From assembly GCA_025526935.1 (NCBI GenBank), contig JAHLKD010000047.1, forward strand, positions 62,001 to 126,000: DNA of 64,000 nt, written 5' to 3'. The notes below the pieces were generated by a model. It searched no databases. It was not told the origin of the DNA and saw nothing but the letters and a program-made list of their open reading frames with translations. Position numbers and translations under genes: made by a program. Shown here one piece after another: positions 1-12,702 of this stretch. Source of the stretch: Cladochytrium replicatum. Lineage: Eukaryota > Chytridiomycota > Chytridiomycetes > Cladochytriales > Cladochytriaceae. Every line of letters starts with the position of its first letter. Position 1 is the first letter of the stretch.

Positions 1-65
1 GTTGCTGCGACGGTTTCCTCAACGACAGGAGCGGTAGCGACCTCAGGAGCAGAATCTGCAGGCAT
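1..65 (-). CDS. N-terminal fragment of an unidentified gene
   Basis: A reading frame starts with ATG at 65 on the minus strand and runs off the left edge of the window. The visible 21 residues begin MPADSAPEVATAPVVEETVA, an acidic, Ala/Pro/Val-rich stretch of the kind seen at the disordered N-terminus of many fungal proteins. The region just upstream (66-200) is AT-rich and has no ORF, which suits a promoter. The codons use mixed third positions without stops. Too little is visible to name the gene. Confidence 0.5.
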   Translation of the reverse strand, partial: MPADSAPEVATAPVVEETVAA

Positions 66-1589
66 TTGCAATTGGAAAAAGTCTGGGACCTTGGGAAGGA
101 GGAGAAGCAGTCAGAAGGGGGTGAGTGTTGATATTTAAGAGAAAAGGTGGCTCATGATTTAATTATATTATAAGTGACGGGAGGGGGTGGCGTATGGCGG
201 AGGTGTGCACAGACCACTTGGATGGAAGATAGAACACGCTAAAAACACGACTCAGCCTCTATAAAAGTGCTAGAAAGCGAAACTGGTTTCACGTGGTGTA
301 CAACGGGGCGGGCGACATGATAATCAGTCTCAGTAGTTTGGGGGCTATTAACATTCTTGAAAACAACATCACACTTAAACACAATCTGAACGCATCATCA
401 GCGATTCTGCCTTGTCAAATACTGCTATTTGAATTACGTCAGCCAGAAACACACCCATGATTTTAAAGTTTGGGAAGTTTCTCTGATTGGCGCATGAACT
501 TCATCACTTCACCACTATTTTTTCGTTGTACGATTCTTGACTGGCACTTACGATTCTTGACTGGCACTTTCGTTGTAAAGTCAGTAATAGAATGGACATG
601 GCATGCACACAATGGATCCGTCAAATCGTCAATTGTAATTTAATAAATTTGTATGCGATCGATGGACGAGCAGTCAAACTACAGAAAAGTTCGTCACTCA
701 AACTTGATTTTATGTGCTAAGCTCATCTGAGATCAAAGATTATGTTGAGGCTGTGTCGGAATATTGGGGATGGACACGGCGATCAGTATATGGTCGTTCA
801 TTGAACGGTTTGTGCCTATTCATGATATCCACTTTGGATGTTTCCAGCATGAACTTCGACTACGGAAATTTGAAAAAATCGATCATGATTTGACCATCCA
901 CGGCCCCAGCTAAACTCGTTTCTAGTTCACTCGATTCCGCTTTTCTCTTTGGCATGCTTAGCCCAAATGCACTACCTCACCTAAGCTGAATGAGTCTCGC
1001 GGTCATGATAGGTTGGACCGGTCTGAGGGTCAGCAACAGAGTTGATTTTGAGTTCAAATAAGGCGAGTGCTCAACTACTCAGTATGAGCGGTGTGATGCT
1101 CAAGGATACGAAATCTTTCGACAGCTCCAGAGCTCCGAGCACGGCGTTTTTGAGCAGCTCTGAGATGGAGGTGAAGAAGGTCGTGGTGATCAATTCTTCG
1201 TTTATGATCCAGGATCATCAGATCAAAGATTATGTGGTTAAGAACGGGGAGTCTGGCGGAAGATCGGCAATGAGAAATACCTGGATCTTTGCTTATTCCC
1301 GTTACGATCAACTCGTGACTGCTCGATCTAAAGCCTGTTTGTCCCTTCGAAATCCTCCATTCGGATGCGAACAACATCAGCTAATACTCATCCTGCACCA
1401 TCTCAAACATTTTTCACCGTTCCTGTTTGAAGAAGGCCTCCATCCAGAAAATTGCGAAGCACTATTTTAACCCAAATTTTCAAAAGGAAGGCTCATACAT
1501 CATCGAGCGAATCCTGTTGTCTGCGAAAAACAGCAAGCGTTCATCAAAGCAACAGCCCTCTGTCTCACCCATGCGCAGATGAATTTTCT
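66..1589. other. No recognised gene; AT-rich spacer
   Basis: I see no convincing coding exon in this stretch. Open frames near 1040-1470 exist on both strands but have neither a recognisable motif nor a good ATG context. The only structure noted is the short direct repeat at 531-569. Confidence 0.5.
531..569. repeat. 20-bp tandem duplication
   Basis: The unit cgattcttgactggcactt occurs at 531-549 and again at 551-569, a 20-bp period. It lies in a spacer with no gene and looks like replication slippage. Confidence 0.8.
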
Positions 1590-3380
1590 CCCACATGCAT
1601 CCCACGACATCAACACGGAGAGCGAGAAAGGCATGGTGGAGTTGCTGGACAAGCACATTGTCTGTTCAGCACGCGAAGGCATTCCAATCGCACCCCGTCA
1701 ACCGATCTCCCGAGCACGAGGCTGTAGGGCCCTTGCACAGTTCGAATACTCCTCGCTCGCCCAACGGCCACGTACGTGTGCTGGAGTGGTGGCGGGCGAG
1801 TGGGCTGGAGCTCCGGTACAGAAAGCACGCCGTCGATAGCGCGAGCAAGAACGGACCTACAGCGGTCTTGAATGGGTGAAGCCGTTTCGGAGCGCGAAGA
1901 CGGCCAGAGCGACGGTCAGCGAGAGACCGCGGGAGGCGAAAACCAGCCGATCCAGCTGATCATGCTGGTGGCCGCCTGCTGAATATCAGGTGGTGGTCCG
2001 TAAATGCGGGTGGACTTGGCGTGTCGGAATGGACACGTTGGAGTACCGGAGTGGTGGAAGTCTTCGGCAACAACCATAGGGTCCCCGAAGGTCAGACGAT
2101 TCCGACACGTTGGAGTACCGGAGTGGTGGAAGTCTTCGGCAACAACCATAGGGTCCCCGAAGGTCAGACGAGCTCAGTGTTCCAACAATCAACCCTGCAC
2201 TGTTGACGATAGGCATCGCTGGAACTTTCTTCCGCCATACGCTTGTATCCGTCGATAGCAGTCTCCGTATCGTGCATAATAGACAAGGGACGGGCCGGCG
2301 GAACGAGACCGTTGTCCGCAATGGTCTCATTTTGAACTGGTGGAAACAAGCGGGCGTGTTGAAAGGGACAACGTGGGGAGGTCCATTGACTTGATCAACA
2401 TAGCCAGCGAGAGAGCAGACATAACCAAATTACAGTGGTTGAAAGAATCCGGGCCGAATCTTTTCCGGACAAGGCATCCTCTAAACTACGCAAGCGGGAA
2501 CGGCACTATTGAGGTCTTGGCGCCTCGAAATTAAAAGCTCCGACAACGTGATAAACGATGCAAATGGGAACGGGCACGTTGCAGTCTTGGAATGGTGGAA
2601 AGAGAGCGGAGTAGAGTTAAAGTACGACTGGAATGGATGCTGCCAGTAAGAATGGCCATGTCCCAGTTTTTGGACTGGTGGAAGCGGGGCTGCCTCAAGC
2701 TAATCTAGAGCTGGCCAAGCAATGAACGACGCAAGTAAGAATGGGCTAGTCGCAGTTTTAGATTCGTGGAAGCTGAGCGGTCTGGAGCCGGAGTACACTT
2801 ATTTTGGCGATGGACAATGTAAGTATGAACGGGCACGTTGCAGTTTTAGACTGGTGGAAGCAGAGCGGACTTCAGCTACAGTACACGGCGAATGCAATGG
2901 ACTTGGCAAGTGGGCAACCCTGAGTTGCATTACGGTATGCCAGCAGAGACAGTCAATTGCTAGGATGGTGGAAACAAAGCGGACTGGAGCCAATTAAGAT
3001 TCTGGGGCGATGGTCGATGCTAGCAAGGCCGATAGGCAGGTTTATATCTTGGAGTGGTGGGAACAGAGTGGACTGCCCCTGAAGTAATCACTCACACAAA
3101 GCCTGGTACAGTGGAAGTTGGTTTGGACGCAAGGACAGCGGACTGGACCTGATAGTGTCGTCAGATCATCTGGAATGCCCTGCGCACACTGCAGATTGGT
3201 GGACAGGGAGCGGGTACACAGTGACGTTGGTGGACTCAAAGGCTCGGGAAAGTGCAGAGAGGTGGGAATGCCAAGTCATTCTAAATCTATTTCCCATTCA
3301 GGGAGCCTTAGTACACAAGTACAAGCTTGCGAAGAGCCTAAACGTTGGACACCAATCCGTTCGGGTCTTCGAGGTTGATT
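1590..3380 (+). pseudogene. Decayed ankyrin-repeat gene
   Basis: On the plus strand, pieces of one repeat type recur in all three frames with stops between them. Examples are NGHVRVLEWWRASGLELRY near 1770, NGHVAVLEWWKESGVELKY near 2570, ASKNGLVAVLDSWKLSGLEP near 2735 and VYILEWWEQSGLPLK near 3040. The consensus NGHVxVLEWWKxSGLELKY matches ankyrin-type repeats common in chytrid genomes. No single frame stays open beyond about three repeats and there is no clean start, so this is a relic with several frameshifts. A 72-bp internal duplication lies at 2032-2171. The same repeat type occurs on the minus strand at 36.0-37.0 kb. Confidence 0.75.
2032..2171. repeat. 72-bp tandem duplication inside the ankyrin relic
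   Basis: The sequence beginning gacacgttggagtaccgg at 2032 is repeated almost exactly from 2104, a period of 72 bp, or 24 codons. The unit covers part of an ankyrin repeat (HVGVPEWWKSS). The near identity of the two units suggests a recent duplication. Confidence 0.9.
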
Positions 3381-3946
3381 TGATAAGCTCGCTCGTGGTG
3401 GAACGATTGTTTGGAATAAAATGATATCTTGTAACACCCAAACTCAGCGCGACCACTCCCCACACCAACAAAAAGAAAACAAGTACAACTCAAAACTGTC
3501 CTCCCACCCTGACAAACAAACAGAGATAAAAGGTGACGCAAGTGAGAGCGAAAGACTCAGAGTCCGGACTAACATCAAGTCCCAAATGCTTTTCCCAAGG
3601 TTTGGTCCCCGATCTTCCCACAAAAAGTCTGGATGGATAAACGAATAGAATAAACCGAATTCAAATTCCGAGAATCCAATGTACCACCAAAACGGTAAAA
3701 ATACCTTGTCCCCTCGCATGTCTCGAAAAATGCGGATGGGTTGAAAAAATGGCCGAACCTTTGTCCTCTCTCTCACTCGTCCTTTAAAGGTCCCACCATG
3801 AAGATAAACAGCGCACTAAGCGGTGTAAAATCGTATGAAATAAAAAGGTTTGACGTCGCAAAAAAAAACAAGAAAACATAAAATAAAAAAGGCTCTCGAT
3901 CAAGCGTACCCCCATCCTCCCATCAAGAGTTTCAAAACGAACGCGC
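3381..3946. other. 3' flank of the PP1 gene, no coding sequence seen
   Basis: This AT-rich stretch follows the stop codon of the minus-strand phosphatase gene and contains A-runs near 3860-3890. It probably holds the 3' UTR. No exon is supported. Confidence 0.5.
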
Positions 3947-5261
<1,315 letters not shown>

Positions 5262-5802
5262 TGCTGGGACGGAAGGGTGGAGCTGGGGGAGGCGGTAACG
5301 GATGTGGAGTGACGAGGGGTCACGATTTCAGTGGAGCGAAAAAGCAGCGACCACGGTTAGAGTGGATGGTGAATAGGGCGAGGGGTACAGCGGGCAGACA
5401 GCGGTGCCAGACAGCAAGACACACTTTGGGAGTAACGCGGTTCTTTCCTTTAGCAGCCGACGAACTCTGAATTTGAATTTGTTTTGAATTTGAATTTGAA
5501 GTCGTGGTGGCAGTGGATCGGATCGGACGGAGAGATCACACTGGAGGAAATGGGAATTCAAAAAAGGAAAGAGAGCAAACACCAGAGATTCTGCTCTTGT
5601 TTTCGTTTGCTGGTATTTATTGTATTTCCTTGTGCTGCTCTCAGGCTACCGAACTACCGCAGTTTGCCTTGCATTCTCTTAAAAAATAAAGGAATCTTTA
5701 TTATTCCCTTTTGATTTGTGATGCTAGACCGCTCACCTCCTTGCACGACGCCTGTCCTCCTCGTATCCTCTCGTATCAGAGTCCACGTCCATCATCGCAT
5801 AC
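5262..5802. other. PP1 upstream region, no gene
   Basis: This stretch lies between the PP1 start codon and the CSN7 relic. It contains duplicated aatttgaatttg runs near 5469-5500 and T-rich DNA near 5600-5710, but no supported exon. It presumably carries the PP1 promoter. Confidence 0.4.
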
Positions 5803-6645
5803 TCACGCATACCCACCAGCACCTCCTACACACCACCTGACCGCCCCGTTTTCGCTTCCTTCTTTTGCGCTCTTGACCGCCTCGACTGCCTTCTCATATT
5901 CCTCCCGCTTTTTCTTTTGGTCCGCAACGCGGCTCTGGACCATGCTCTCAATCGCACTGATCGAACTGAACACCCCATCCGTGCTGTTTGACCACGACTC
6001 CAACTGGTTCGCAAAGCTTACGGATATCGTTCGGCCGGAGATCTCGACCCATTGCGTACCCCACCTCTAAGCATCCCCGCTTCTGGTCCAATGTACCTCG
6101 AACTACGACCTAGTACATTGCTTCGATGATCAAGTCCTCGAGCTCGCGCACGTTGGCGAGCTCAAGGTATTCTAGCAGCATTGAATAGTCCACCAGTACC
6201 TATTAATTCGCCATGTCAGATACATTGGCTCACAAAGTATGAGACCCACGCTTACCCAGTGAGAGGTAGCGGAGTTTCTTGAGCTGCATTGGAGACAACT
6301 CAGGTAAATTTCCTGAGGCCCTTGTAACATCATCGTTTCAAGAACTCTCCGTAAAGCTCGTCTCTGTCACTCCTCACGCTCTCTCAAGTAATCCTGGTAT
6401 GTTCCGTATGCAAATAGCTCCAGCAAGGTGTACACTCCCATCGTTGAAGGATCTTTCTTCAGCTACATTAAAATAGGGATCTAAGGAATGTGAATCAACA
6501 AACTACGACCATCATTACCTACAGCACCAACCGAAGCGTCCTCCATTAGCTCAGGCGCCCGGCGCGTTGAGAGCATCCAGGACCAGCTGAACAGTCGCTG
6601 ATCCAAATGCGCTTTTCGACAGCAGCAGGAACGGCTCCAGTCTGT
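5803..6645 (-). pseudogene. CSN7: Broken COP9 signalosome subunit 7 (CSN7) gene
   Basis: CSN7 is a PCI-domain subunit of the COP9 signalosome, which removes Nedd8 from cullins. Colinear minus-strand blocks match the family: LEPFLLLSKSAFGSATVQLV (from about 6640), VYTLLELFAYGTYQDYL (about 6435-6385), LPELSPMQLKKLRYLSL (about 6305-6255), LLEYLELANVRELEDLIIEA (about 6180-6120), then LDQKRGCLEVGYAMGRDL and a C-terminal coiled coil. GT-AG introns join several blocks. The frame is broken at least three times: a short deletion near 6560, an in-frame TAG at 6110-6112 where the family has Ala or Ser, and a one-base shift near 6025. It could be a second, decayed copy, or carry sequence errors. No start codon was found. 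Confidence 0.75.
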
Positions 6646-8113
6646 GCGATGTGGATGTTTGGCGTGTGAACGAGGGAGAGGTGGTTGTAACATTTTCAAG
6701 ACGTTTTCACATTTTTTTAAAAAGAGCAGGTGGACGACGTCGTAGAGATAGGTTTCGTTGAAGTTGACTGAACGCAGTACAAATGGTAGATAATATTCTG
6801 GGGGGATGTGTAATATCGTCTCCATAGTGATCCCAGTCCTCGACACGGTCGTCGCACGTTGTCTTCCAGTGATCACCCTTAGTAATAGCAGTAGTTCAAT
6901 AATATCGTTCAACACCGTCATGTTTTTTGGTGTGGAGAGTTGCTGTACCGTGATTTAACATGTAAGTGCTGCTGCCACACAGCTTATTGCGCTATTCTGT
7001 ATGGTTGGAATGAATTCCAACTCCTCATCGTACGTCCCTCTTGTGAGGTGGCATTAGCGGTGGGAGTGTGAGAGTAGGGCTGAAACACGTTATGGATAGG
7101 CCAGCAAAGATCATCAACACCGCCATGGTCCAACCGATCGAGGCGAGTGTCGAAACCATTTTAACAGTAGCCTGGCTATCTACACGCAACAACTGGATGT
7201 TTGATGCTGGTGGTGTCTTTCTTGGCCACGATTCCGCTGACGCCGAGACACGACCTTCCAAGAGCAGGTTTTAGTTCTTGGTCTGAAAGGAGTTGCACCC
7301 GCAAGTGTCTTTGGCGTGCGGCACAAACGAATCAGCAGCGGCGATGTGTTGAGTTGATCTTACAACCTCAACGAAATATGGCCAACCACCCTCTCACACC
7401 TCTCACATTTATTCAAGAGTGCATACTTGTTAAAAACAGTGTGCTGGAAAGTGTCACCGGTTAGGGGTATCGGATGCATCGAGAGCGACAGAAACTGCTT
7501 CTCAAACATTGCGATGGGATAGGACCAAGTGAGAATTCAGAACTGGACTCTTCCGGGAATGTATCTGACAACCAAACGGGTGAAAATCTTTCTTGGCCAC
7601 ATATAGTTTGACAAGTATCCCGTGGAGGACAAATTCAGTGATTCGATCGCTTCTCTAGCCGCCTCGATCGACCACCGGGAAAATGGGACCTACATTGCCG
7701 TTCCGCTCAAGATGAATACTGCATCTTTTACTTATCCGCGCATGTCTGCGAGATCAGTGCGGTTTACACCCGCGGGATCAGCAGCGAGATGTTTCCACTC
7801 GTTAACGTTACCGGGGACAAGGAGAAAGCTACGATATTCGACCACCATGGGGTGATGACCGTATTTAGATATCGCGATCACGACGAGCCAGTTCTCTAGA
7901 GGGTTTTATCGAAAGCATGCTCACAATGCGAATCGAATGCACAGTTCCCCGCTGGTGGAAAGTGCCACATCGCAGATGTTCCTAACTCAACCCACTTGAT
8001 TGGGGATGCCCATGATCGCCACAAGTACTTTCTGGAGCTGTGCGTGGAGCGGATGGATGAAGTAGGGGCGTTTAGTCCCTCCTCTCTATTTGTTGCCCTC
8101 AAAATGGCTCGCA
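6646..8113. other. Unassigned DNA with weak ORFs
   Basis: Open frames at 6710-6921 (minus), 7025-7261 (minus, one hydrophobic stretch) and 7622-7855 (plus) show no recognisable family and no convincing splice structure. They may be relics of accessory genes like those on either side. Confidence 0.35.
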
Positions 8114-8758
8114 TCAACAACTAGCTTCCCAGCTGTGAAAAAATTGAATTCTCTCGTGGCCGAGCTTGTTCCTAACCTGCCGTTCGAGCAGTGTTCCATG
8201 TACCATACGATCCAAAAGCTGGAGTACCGATATGGCTCGGTATCTTCTGGACAATGATGTCTGCTTTGAAGTGAAGGTCCTTTTTTGCTGATGTAGGAGA
8301 ACGTCGCAATTCTCCTCCTTCAAAAGATTGTCGAAAACGGAAAACATCGAAAGGCTAATAATGTACTGTCTGATTTCCGTGACTTCGCGCAACGGAATGC
8401 CGAAAATAGGAGACTCCCATCTGCATACCCACTTCTGAGATTCGCAAGCAGTCACATTGAAGGTTGGGGTGTTTGGACAGAACCTCGAGCATGGCGACTT
8501 CTTTTCGATGCAACTTCGTCAGGCCTGCTTTGTTCTCAATGTCGCTCTTGCCAATCTCGTACAATAGTTCCGTTACCCATTTTGGTTTTTCATAGCAGCG
8601 TGAGTGCGCTGTGTGGCTCGATAATTGGTGTGGAACAATCGACAAGTGCATCTTAGCCGAGTGAGCGACTTCAAGTCTTGTAATCTTGAGAGATACTGAT
8701 CAAGAGTTCGGGCCGCAACTATGCTTGGAATGTCAAGATGAAAATTTTGTGGCAGCAC
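8114..8758 (-). pseudogene. Decayed F-box/ankyrin-like gene
   Basis: Three overlapping minus-strand frames share one direction but not one frame. The first has a Leu-rich head with an F-box look (LQDLKSLTRLRCTCRLFHTN, about 8690-8632). The second reads like a degenerate ankyrin repeat (KAGLTKLHRKEVAMLEVLSK, about 8535-8475). The third reaches 8114. Frameshifts separate them near 8580 and 8440. This order, a small helical head followed by repeats, is common in fungal ankyrin proteins. The assignment rests on pattern only. Confidence 0.4.
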
Positions 8759-9062
8759 AGTTCCACATTCATCGTTTCGGTTGAATCAAAAATGAAAAAA
8801 GAGAATTATAGATTTTCGTGAAAGCTGCGATTATCACTCTGCTTATTTTCTTTGTCGAAGTGCTCCAACTTATATTTGGAGTATGTGTGTGGCACCTAAT
8901 CCTGATCTGTTCACATACACGGAACTCTTCTCCTCCCATGATATGTTGATCCCTGATCTTTTACCATCCATCGCACCATCGCGAGATTATTGCATGAGCG
9001 CGCTTCTCCAACAGCGCCGTGTCTCGTCGCCCAAAATTGGCTCATCGACATCGAACCGATCA

Positions 9063-9526
9063 TGACGTGCGGTTGGACAGATGTTCTTCGTTCGTGTCGC
9101 CTTGACCGGCAGAACTGCATACCGGGCATACGGCACACTTGAAGAAGGCGCCATTTTGACACGATTCCTGTGGAAATGTTGAATTTACTCATTGAAAACG
9201 GACGCATCTGTGGTCTAGAAAGCGCCATAATAGTCCCTGAGTTGGTTTACGCCCGGTATTTCCTCGAAATGGGAGCTCCGATTACGGAAAAGGATACCAG
9301 CTCGGCCATGATCAGACATGATGACGACAGTGCCTTGAGATTCCTGATTGCGGCGGGTGGTGTTCCTGATACAGGTCACCTGCCGTGGGCGGTGCATGGG
9401 TGCAGCATTCTTGAAAATGCTTACTCGACATTCAACAACGTCCGTGATGCCATACTGCCAGATGGTGATACCGTCAATGTTGGACTGATTCATTGTAACC
9501 CCCGCATTGGCGAAGGCAGTCTTTGA
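9063..9526 (+). pseudogene. Ankyrin-like gene fragment
   Basis: The plus-strand frame ending at 9526 contains repeat-like helices, VEMLNLLIENGRICGLESAI and ALRFLIAAGGVPDTG, spaced about 60 residues apart as in divergent ankyrin repeats. There is no good start codon, and the upstream piece near 9065-9140 is in another frame. It opposes the relic at 8114-8758 and may derive from the same family by inversion. It could instead be an unrelated unknown gene. Confidence 0.35.
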
Positions 9527-10050
9527 TTCACTGGAGAAATACATGAAAGGCTCACTGCTCCGTTTCACATCGAAATTACCGAGTCAAACTCCAAGACCTG
9601 CAAAGACTTTAGCGATTCATCACTCACCAGATAAACAAAGATTTACCAGGTGCTAGTACACGTTCGGCACACTCTCGAAGGTCAACACCACGAAGTATTC
9701 TCCTCCATAAGCTTCCGCACCTTCCGACCGTTAATGCGCAGCAAAGAACTAGAAATCAGTAGATGTCAACCATTTCCGCTGTGTCAGCGCCGAGCAATCG
9801 TCCCGCCAAAGACCATGAAAACTCGAACACGTTCCAACCACCATATGAACGCAGCCATGCCCTTTTATCTGCACTAAGCGGCACCGTCAGAAAATTTTCT
9901 AAAGTTCTGTTCACGCACAGCACAATTTTTGGAACAACGTAGTGCCACAAAAATGTTCCGGTAGCCCCCGACAACCCTCCGATCGGCGCACAGATCATGG
10001 CTTCAAAAGCAGCATCGTTATCGCACTGAATCCCACCCACAGTGACAACA
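9527..10050. other. Upstream region of the monooxygenase gene
   Basis: No exon is supported here. A long minus-strand open frame overlaps the monooxygenase gene and is a shadow of it. The promoter of that gene probably lies near 9880-10050. Confidence 0.4.
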
Positions 10051-11328
10051 ATGTCAAACATGAGAGTCTTGATTGTTGGCGCATCGATCGCAGGTCCCAC
10101 AGCAGCATACTGGTTCTCCAAAGCCGGCGCGACCGTGACAATCATCGAACGGTTCCCAGCTCTCCGCACGAACGGCCAAGGTGTCGATATCCGGACTGCG
10201 GGCGTGAATGTCATGCGACGGATGCCGGGGATGGAGGAGGCTGTGCGGAGCAAGTCGACTTCGGTGCAGGGGTTCGGGTTCGTTGACGAGAATGGAAAGG
10301 CTGTGGCGACGTTCAAGCCCACCGGGGACCCGGACAAGCAGTCGCTTGTGTCGGAGTACGAGATCTTCAGGGGCGACCTGGCGCAGATCTTGTATGATAT
10401 GACCAAGGACGACGAGAAGATCAAGTATGTTTTCGACGAGCAGGTTGTGGCGATACACCAGCGCGGTGATGACGCGGATGGGGCTGTGACGGTGGAGTTT
10501 GCGAACGGGTACCCGACGCAGGAGTATGAACTTGTCGTTGCATGCGATGGATCGACGTCGAGGACACGTGCAATAGGACTTGGTTGCGGAGTGAGAGAAT
10601 ATATGGTGCCGAATGGGAGCTGGGCGGTGTACTTCACAATCGAAGGCGACATGCTCGAAGGTTCCAAAATTGCGCAGGCGTATAGTGCGCCGGGTGGCCG
10701 TTTCGTTGCGATCGGACCGGATCCTGCTGGCGTCACCCGCGTAACGATGATGGGCATCTTTGACAAGAGCAACTGCGACGCGATGGTGCCCTTCCGCGAG
10801 GCGCTGAAGGAGGGCAAAGACACGCTCAAGAAGTACGTCTACGAGCATTTCCATGGCGCAAAGTGGAAGACGGGGGAGATTCTGGAGGCGATGATGAAGA
10901 CGGATGATTTCTACGGGAGCGAGGTTGTGCAGGTCAAGCCACCAACGCTGTATAAAGGTCGGTTTGTGCTCGTTGGAGACGCAGGGTACGCGCCTGGGCC
11001 GACGGGGAGTGGGACGACGCTGGCGATGGCGGGAGCGTACTTGCTCGCTGGAGAGATTTGCAAGCACGGCATAGAGGTTCAAGCGGGACTACGGGAGTAT
11101 GAGAAGAAGATGCGGCCGATCATGGAAGAGCTACAGAGGGTTCCGCCGATGGTACCGGGGATCTTTGCGCCGCAGACGGAGTTCGGGCTGTGGTTCCGGA
11201 ATCAGGCGTTCATGTTTATTGAGTGGTCAAGGATTTTGGAGTTTGCTGATAAGTTGTTTGGAGGAGCGTTCGGGAGGACGGACGACGAAAAGTTCATGTT
11301 ACCTGAGTATGAGTGGGCGAGAAAGTGA
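10051..11328 (+). CDS. FAD-dependent monooxygenase (group A, single exon)
   Basis: The uninterrupted 425-residue frame starts MSNMRVLIVGASIAGPTAAY, a dinucleotide-binding fold for FAD with the GxSxxG variant of the glycine motif. The DG motif follows in VVACDGSTSRTR, and the GD motif for the FAD ribityl chain in FVLVGDAGYAPGPTGSGTTL. Order and spacing fit class A flavoprotein hydroxylases, which hydroxylate aromatic or polyketide substrates with NAD(P)H and O2. The substrate cannot be told from sequence. The C-terminal part has a hydrophobic stretch (WFRNQAFMFIEWSRIL) but no clear signal. ATG 10051 is preferred because the Rossmann strand follows at once. It has no introns, unlike most neighbours, and its third positions look G/C-rich, so transfer from bacteria or duplication through RNA is possible. 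Confidence 0.9.
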   Translation: MSNMRVLIVGASIAGPTAAYWFSKAGATVTIIERFPALRTNGQGVDIRTAGVNVMRRMPGMEEAVRSKSTSVQGFGFVDENGKAVATFKPTGDPDKQSLVSEYEIFRGDLAQILYDMTKDDEKIKYVFDEQVVAIHQRGDDADGAVTVEFANGYPTQEYELVVACDGSTSRTRAIGLGCGVREYMVPNGSWAVYFTIEGDMLEGSKIAQAYSAPGGRFVAIGPDPAGVTRVTMMGIFDKSNCDAMVPFREALKEGKDTLKKYVYEHFHGAKWKTGEILEAMMKTDDFYGSEVVQVKPPTLYKGRFVLVGDAGYAPGPTGSGTTLAMAGAYLLAGEICKHGIEVQAGLREYEKKMRPIMEELQRVPPMVPGIFAPQTEFGLWFRNQAFMFIEWSRILEFADKLFGGAFGRTDDEKFMLPEYEWARK

Positions 11329-12155
11329 GACTAAATTGTGTTCCTGTTTCCGAATACTTTTTGCTCGCTGGCCCAAACCATGATCGAGCTGAAGTTCTCG
11401 CTAAATTTATTGTTACTCCATCAATACATGCATAACAGTTGTCATGAGTTGTCACAACGTTTCCAAATCTCAGAGATAAACGACATAATGTCCTCTTGCG
11501 TTTCAGAATCAACTGCTCAGCAACGGGAGCTTCGATATTGACATTCCTAAGATTTTCCAGCTGATTCAAAGGGCGACGTTTTATTAGATCACTATGTGAA
11601 GGTATCACAATTGCGGGGAGTTTTTCATACTTTCGATGGCGTTTCTGCACATCAAATGGTCGCACAACGAGAAATTTTCAGTTCAGTCGTATGGTTCAGA
11701 ATCAATACCTAATATATATGTGTTTTCCAATTATCATCGACAAACCATGCTGCTCGTTGTCATGCTCGTCCAATTAAGTTTAGTACATCGCCATGACCTA
11801 AAGTTCTCGTGGACTTACCCCATTGTATGAGCCCTGATTAAGTTTGAAGACATCAAGCAATGAGTCCCATTATTTGTCACCCCGAAGTTTACAATGAACT
11901 CGTAGGCGCGAGGATTTCTGAGAAATCGCTTACTTGAGTTATAAAGTGAGGATTTTTAGCTTTTTGCGCTTATATCTCTTGACTCTCCTGGTGAAAGTCG
12001 GGCGTGCAAATCTTTGCCTTCATAACAGCAAGGACATGAAATCTCACACAATTTGTTCCACCATTTTCAAAAGAGACCCCAAATGTGTCGCTTAATCTTT
12101 CTGACTGGAGATGTGCGGGAACAATCTTTGCTTGGGGGCTGATTTGGTGTGAGGT
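11329..12155. other. AT-rich spacer, no gene seen
   Basis: Only short frames with no motif are present between the monooxygenase and the orphan exon at 12156. Confidence 0.5.
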
Positions 12156-12313
12156 TCAGGACAGCTTGCGTCTCTGCTGTTCTTTAGATTTCAGCAGGTC
12201 CCGAGCTTCTGTGAGCGCAAAACTATAGAAACGAATAAAGTCAGGATTCCCAAGATGGTCATCCAGTTTCTTATGCCTTGAATAACGACTGAGTGTGGAG
12301 TTCGGGTGGTCCG
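12156..12313 (-). pseudogene. Orphan last exon of an unidentified gene
   Basis: A minus-strand segment behind a good acceptor (tcttaattcag, ending at 12314) reads DHPNSTLSRYSRHKKLDDHL, then NPDFIRFYSFALTEARDLLK, and ends in a basic tail and a TGA stop. Composition and frame look coding. No upstream exon with matching phase was found before the PRCC gene, so this is probably the tail of a lost gene. The family was not recognised. Confidence 0.3.
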
Positions 12314-12702
12314 CTGAATTAAGAAGTGAGATGGTCAAATTGCACCATAGCGAAAATGGCCAGAATATTATGGGGAGGAGCAAGCTAGTTGTAGGGGTGC
12401 ACTCAACCAATTGTAAAAGTTTGAAACAATATATTTCCAAGATGACAGTGGTGCTCTAGCGTGTGAAGCACTGGATTCATTTGATCTCCCCCAAACAAAC
12501 TTGGCCTGTTTATTCTCGTGCATTTCGAGAAAGCCAGCTGTGTCCAGCGAGAAAATGGTGGTGGTGGACGTTATCGTGTTAAATATAACATATATTCCAA
12601 CAAATAATCAAACACTCTTCAACTCGTCAGCACTGGAGAAAGAGGGATGATCAAAAGCCTCAAGAGAAAGAGATCAGGACGACTCCATCAAGGGAAATCA
12701 TT

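Noticed and set aside
531-569. Short direct repeats as a CRISPR array or mobile-element end
   Set aside because: There are only two units with no spacers, no inverted repeats and no transposase nearby, and CRISPR is not expected in fungi.
6481-6921. A 146-codon minus-strand frame as a separate gene
   Set aside because: Its 3' part overlaps the CSN7 blocks in another frame and the 5' part has no recognisable motif or promoter.
10054-11082. Long minus-strand open frames opposite the monooxygenase gene
   Set aside because: They mirror the codon structure of the plus-strand gene, lack motifs and are best explained as shadows of it.
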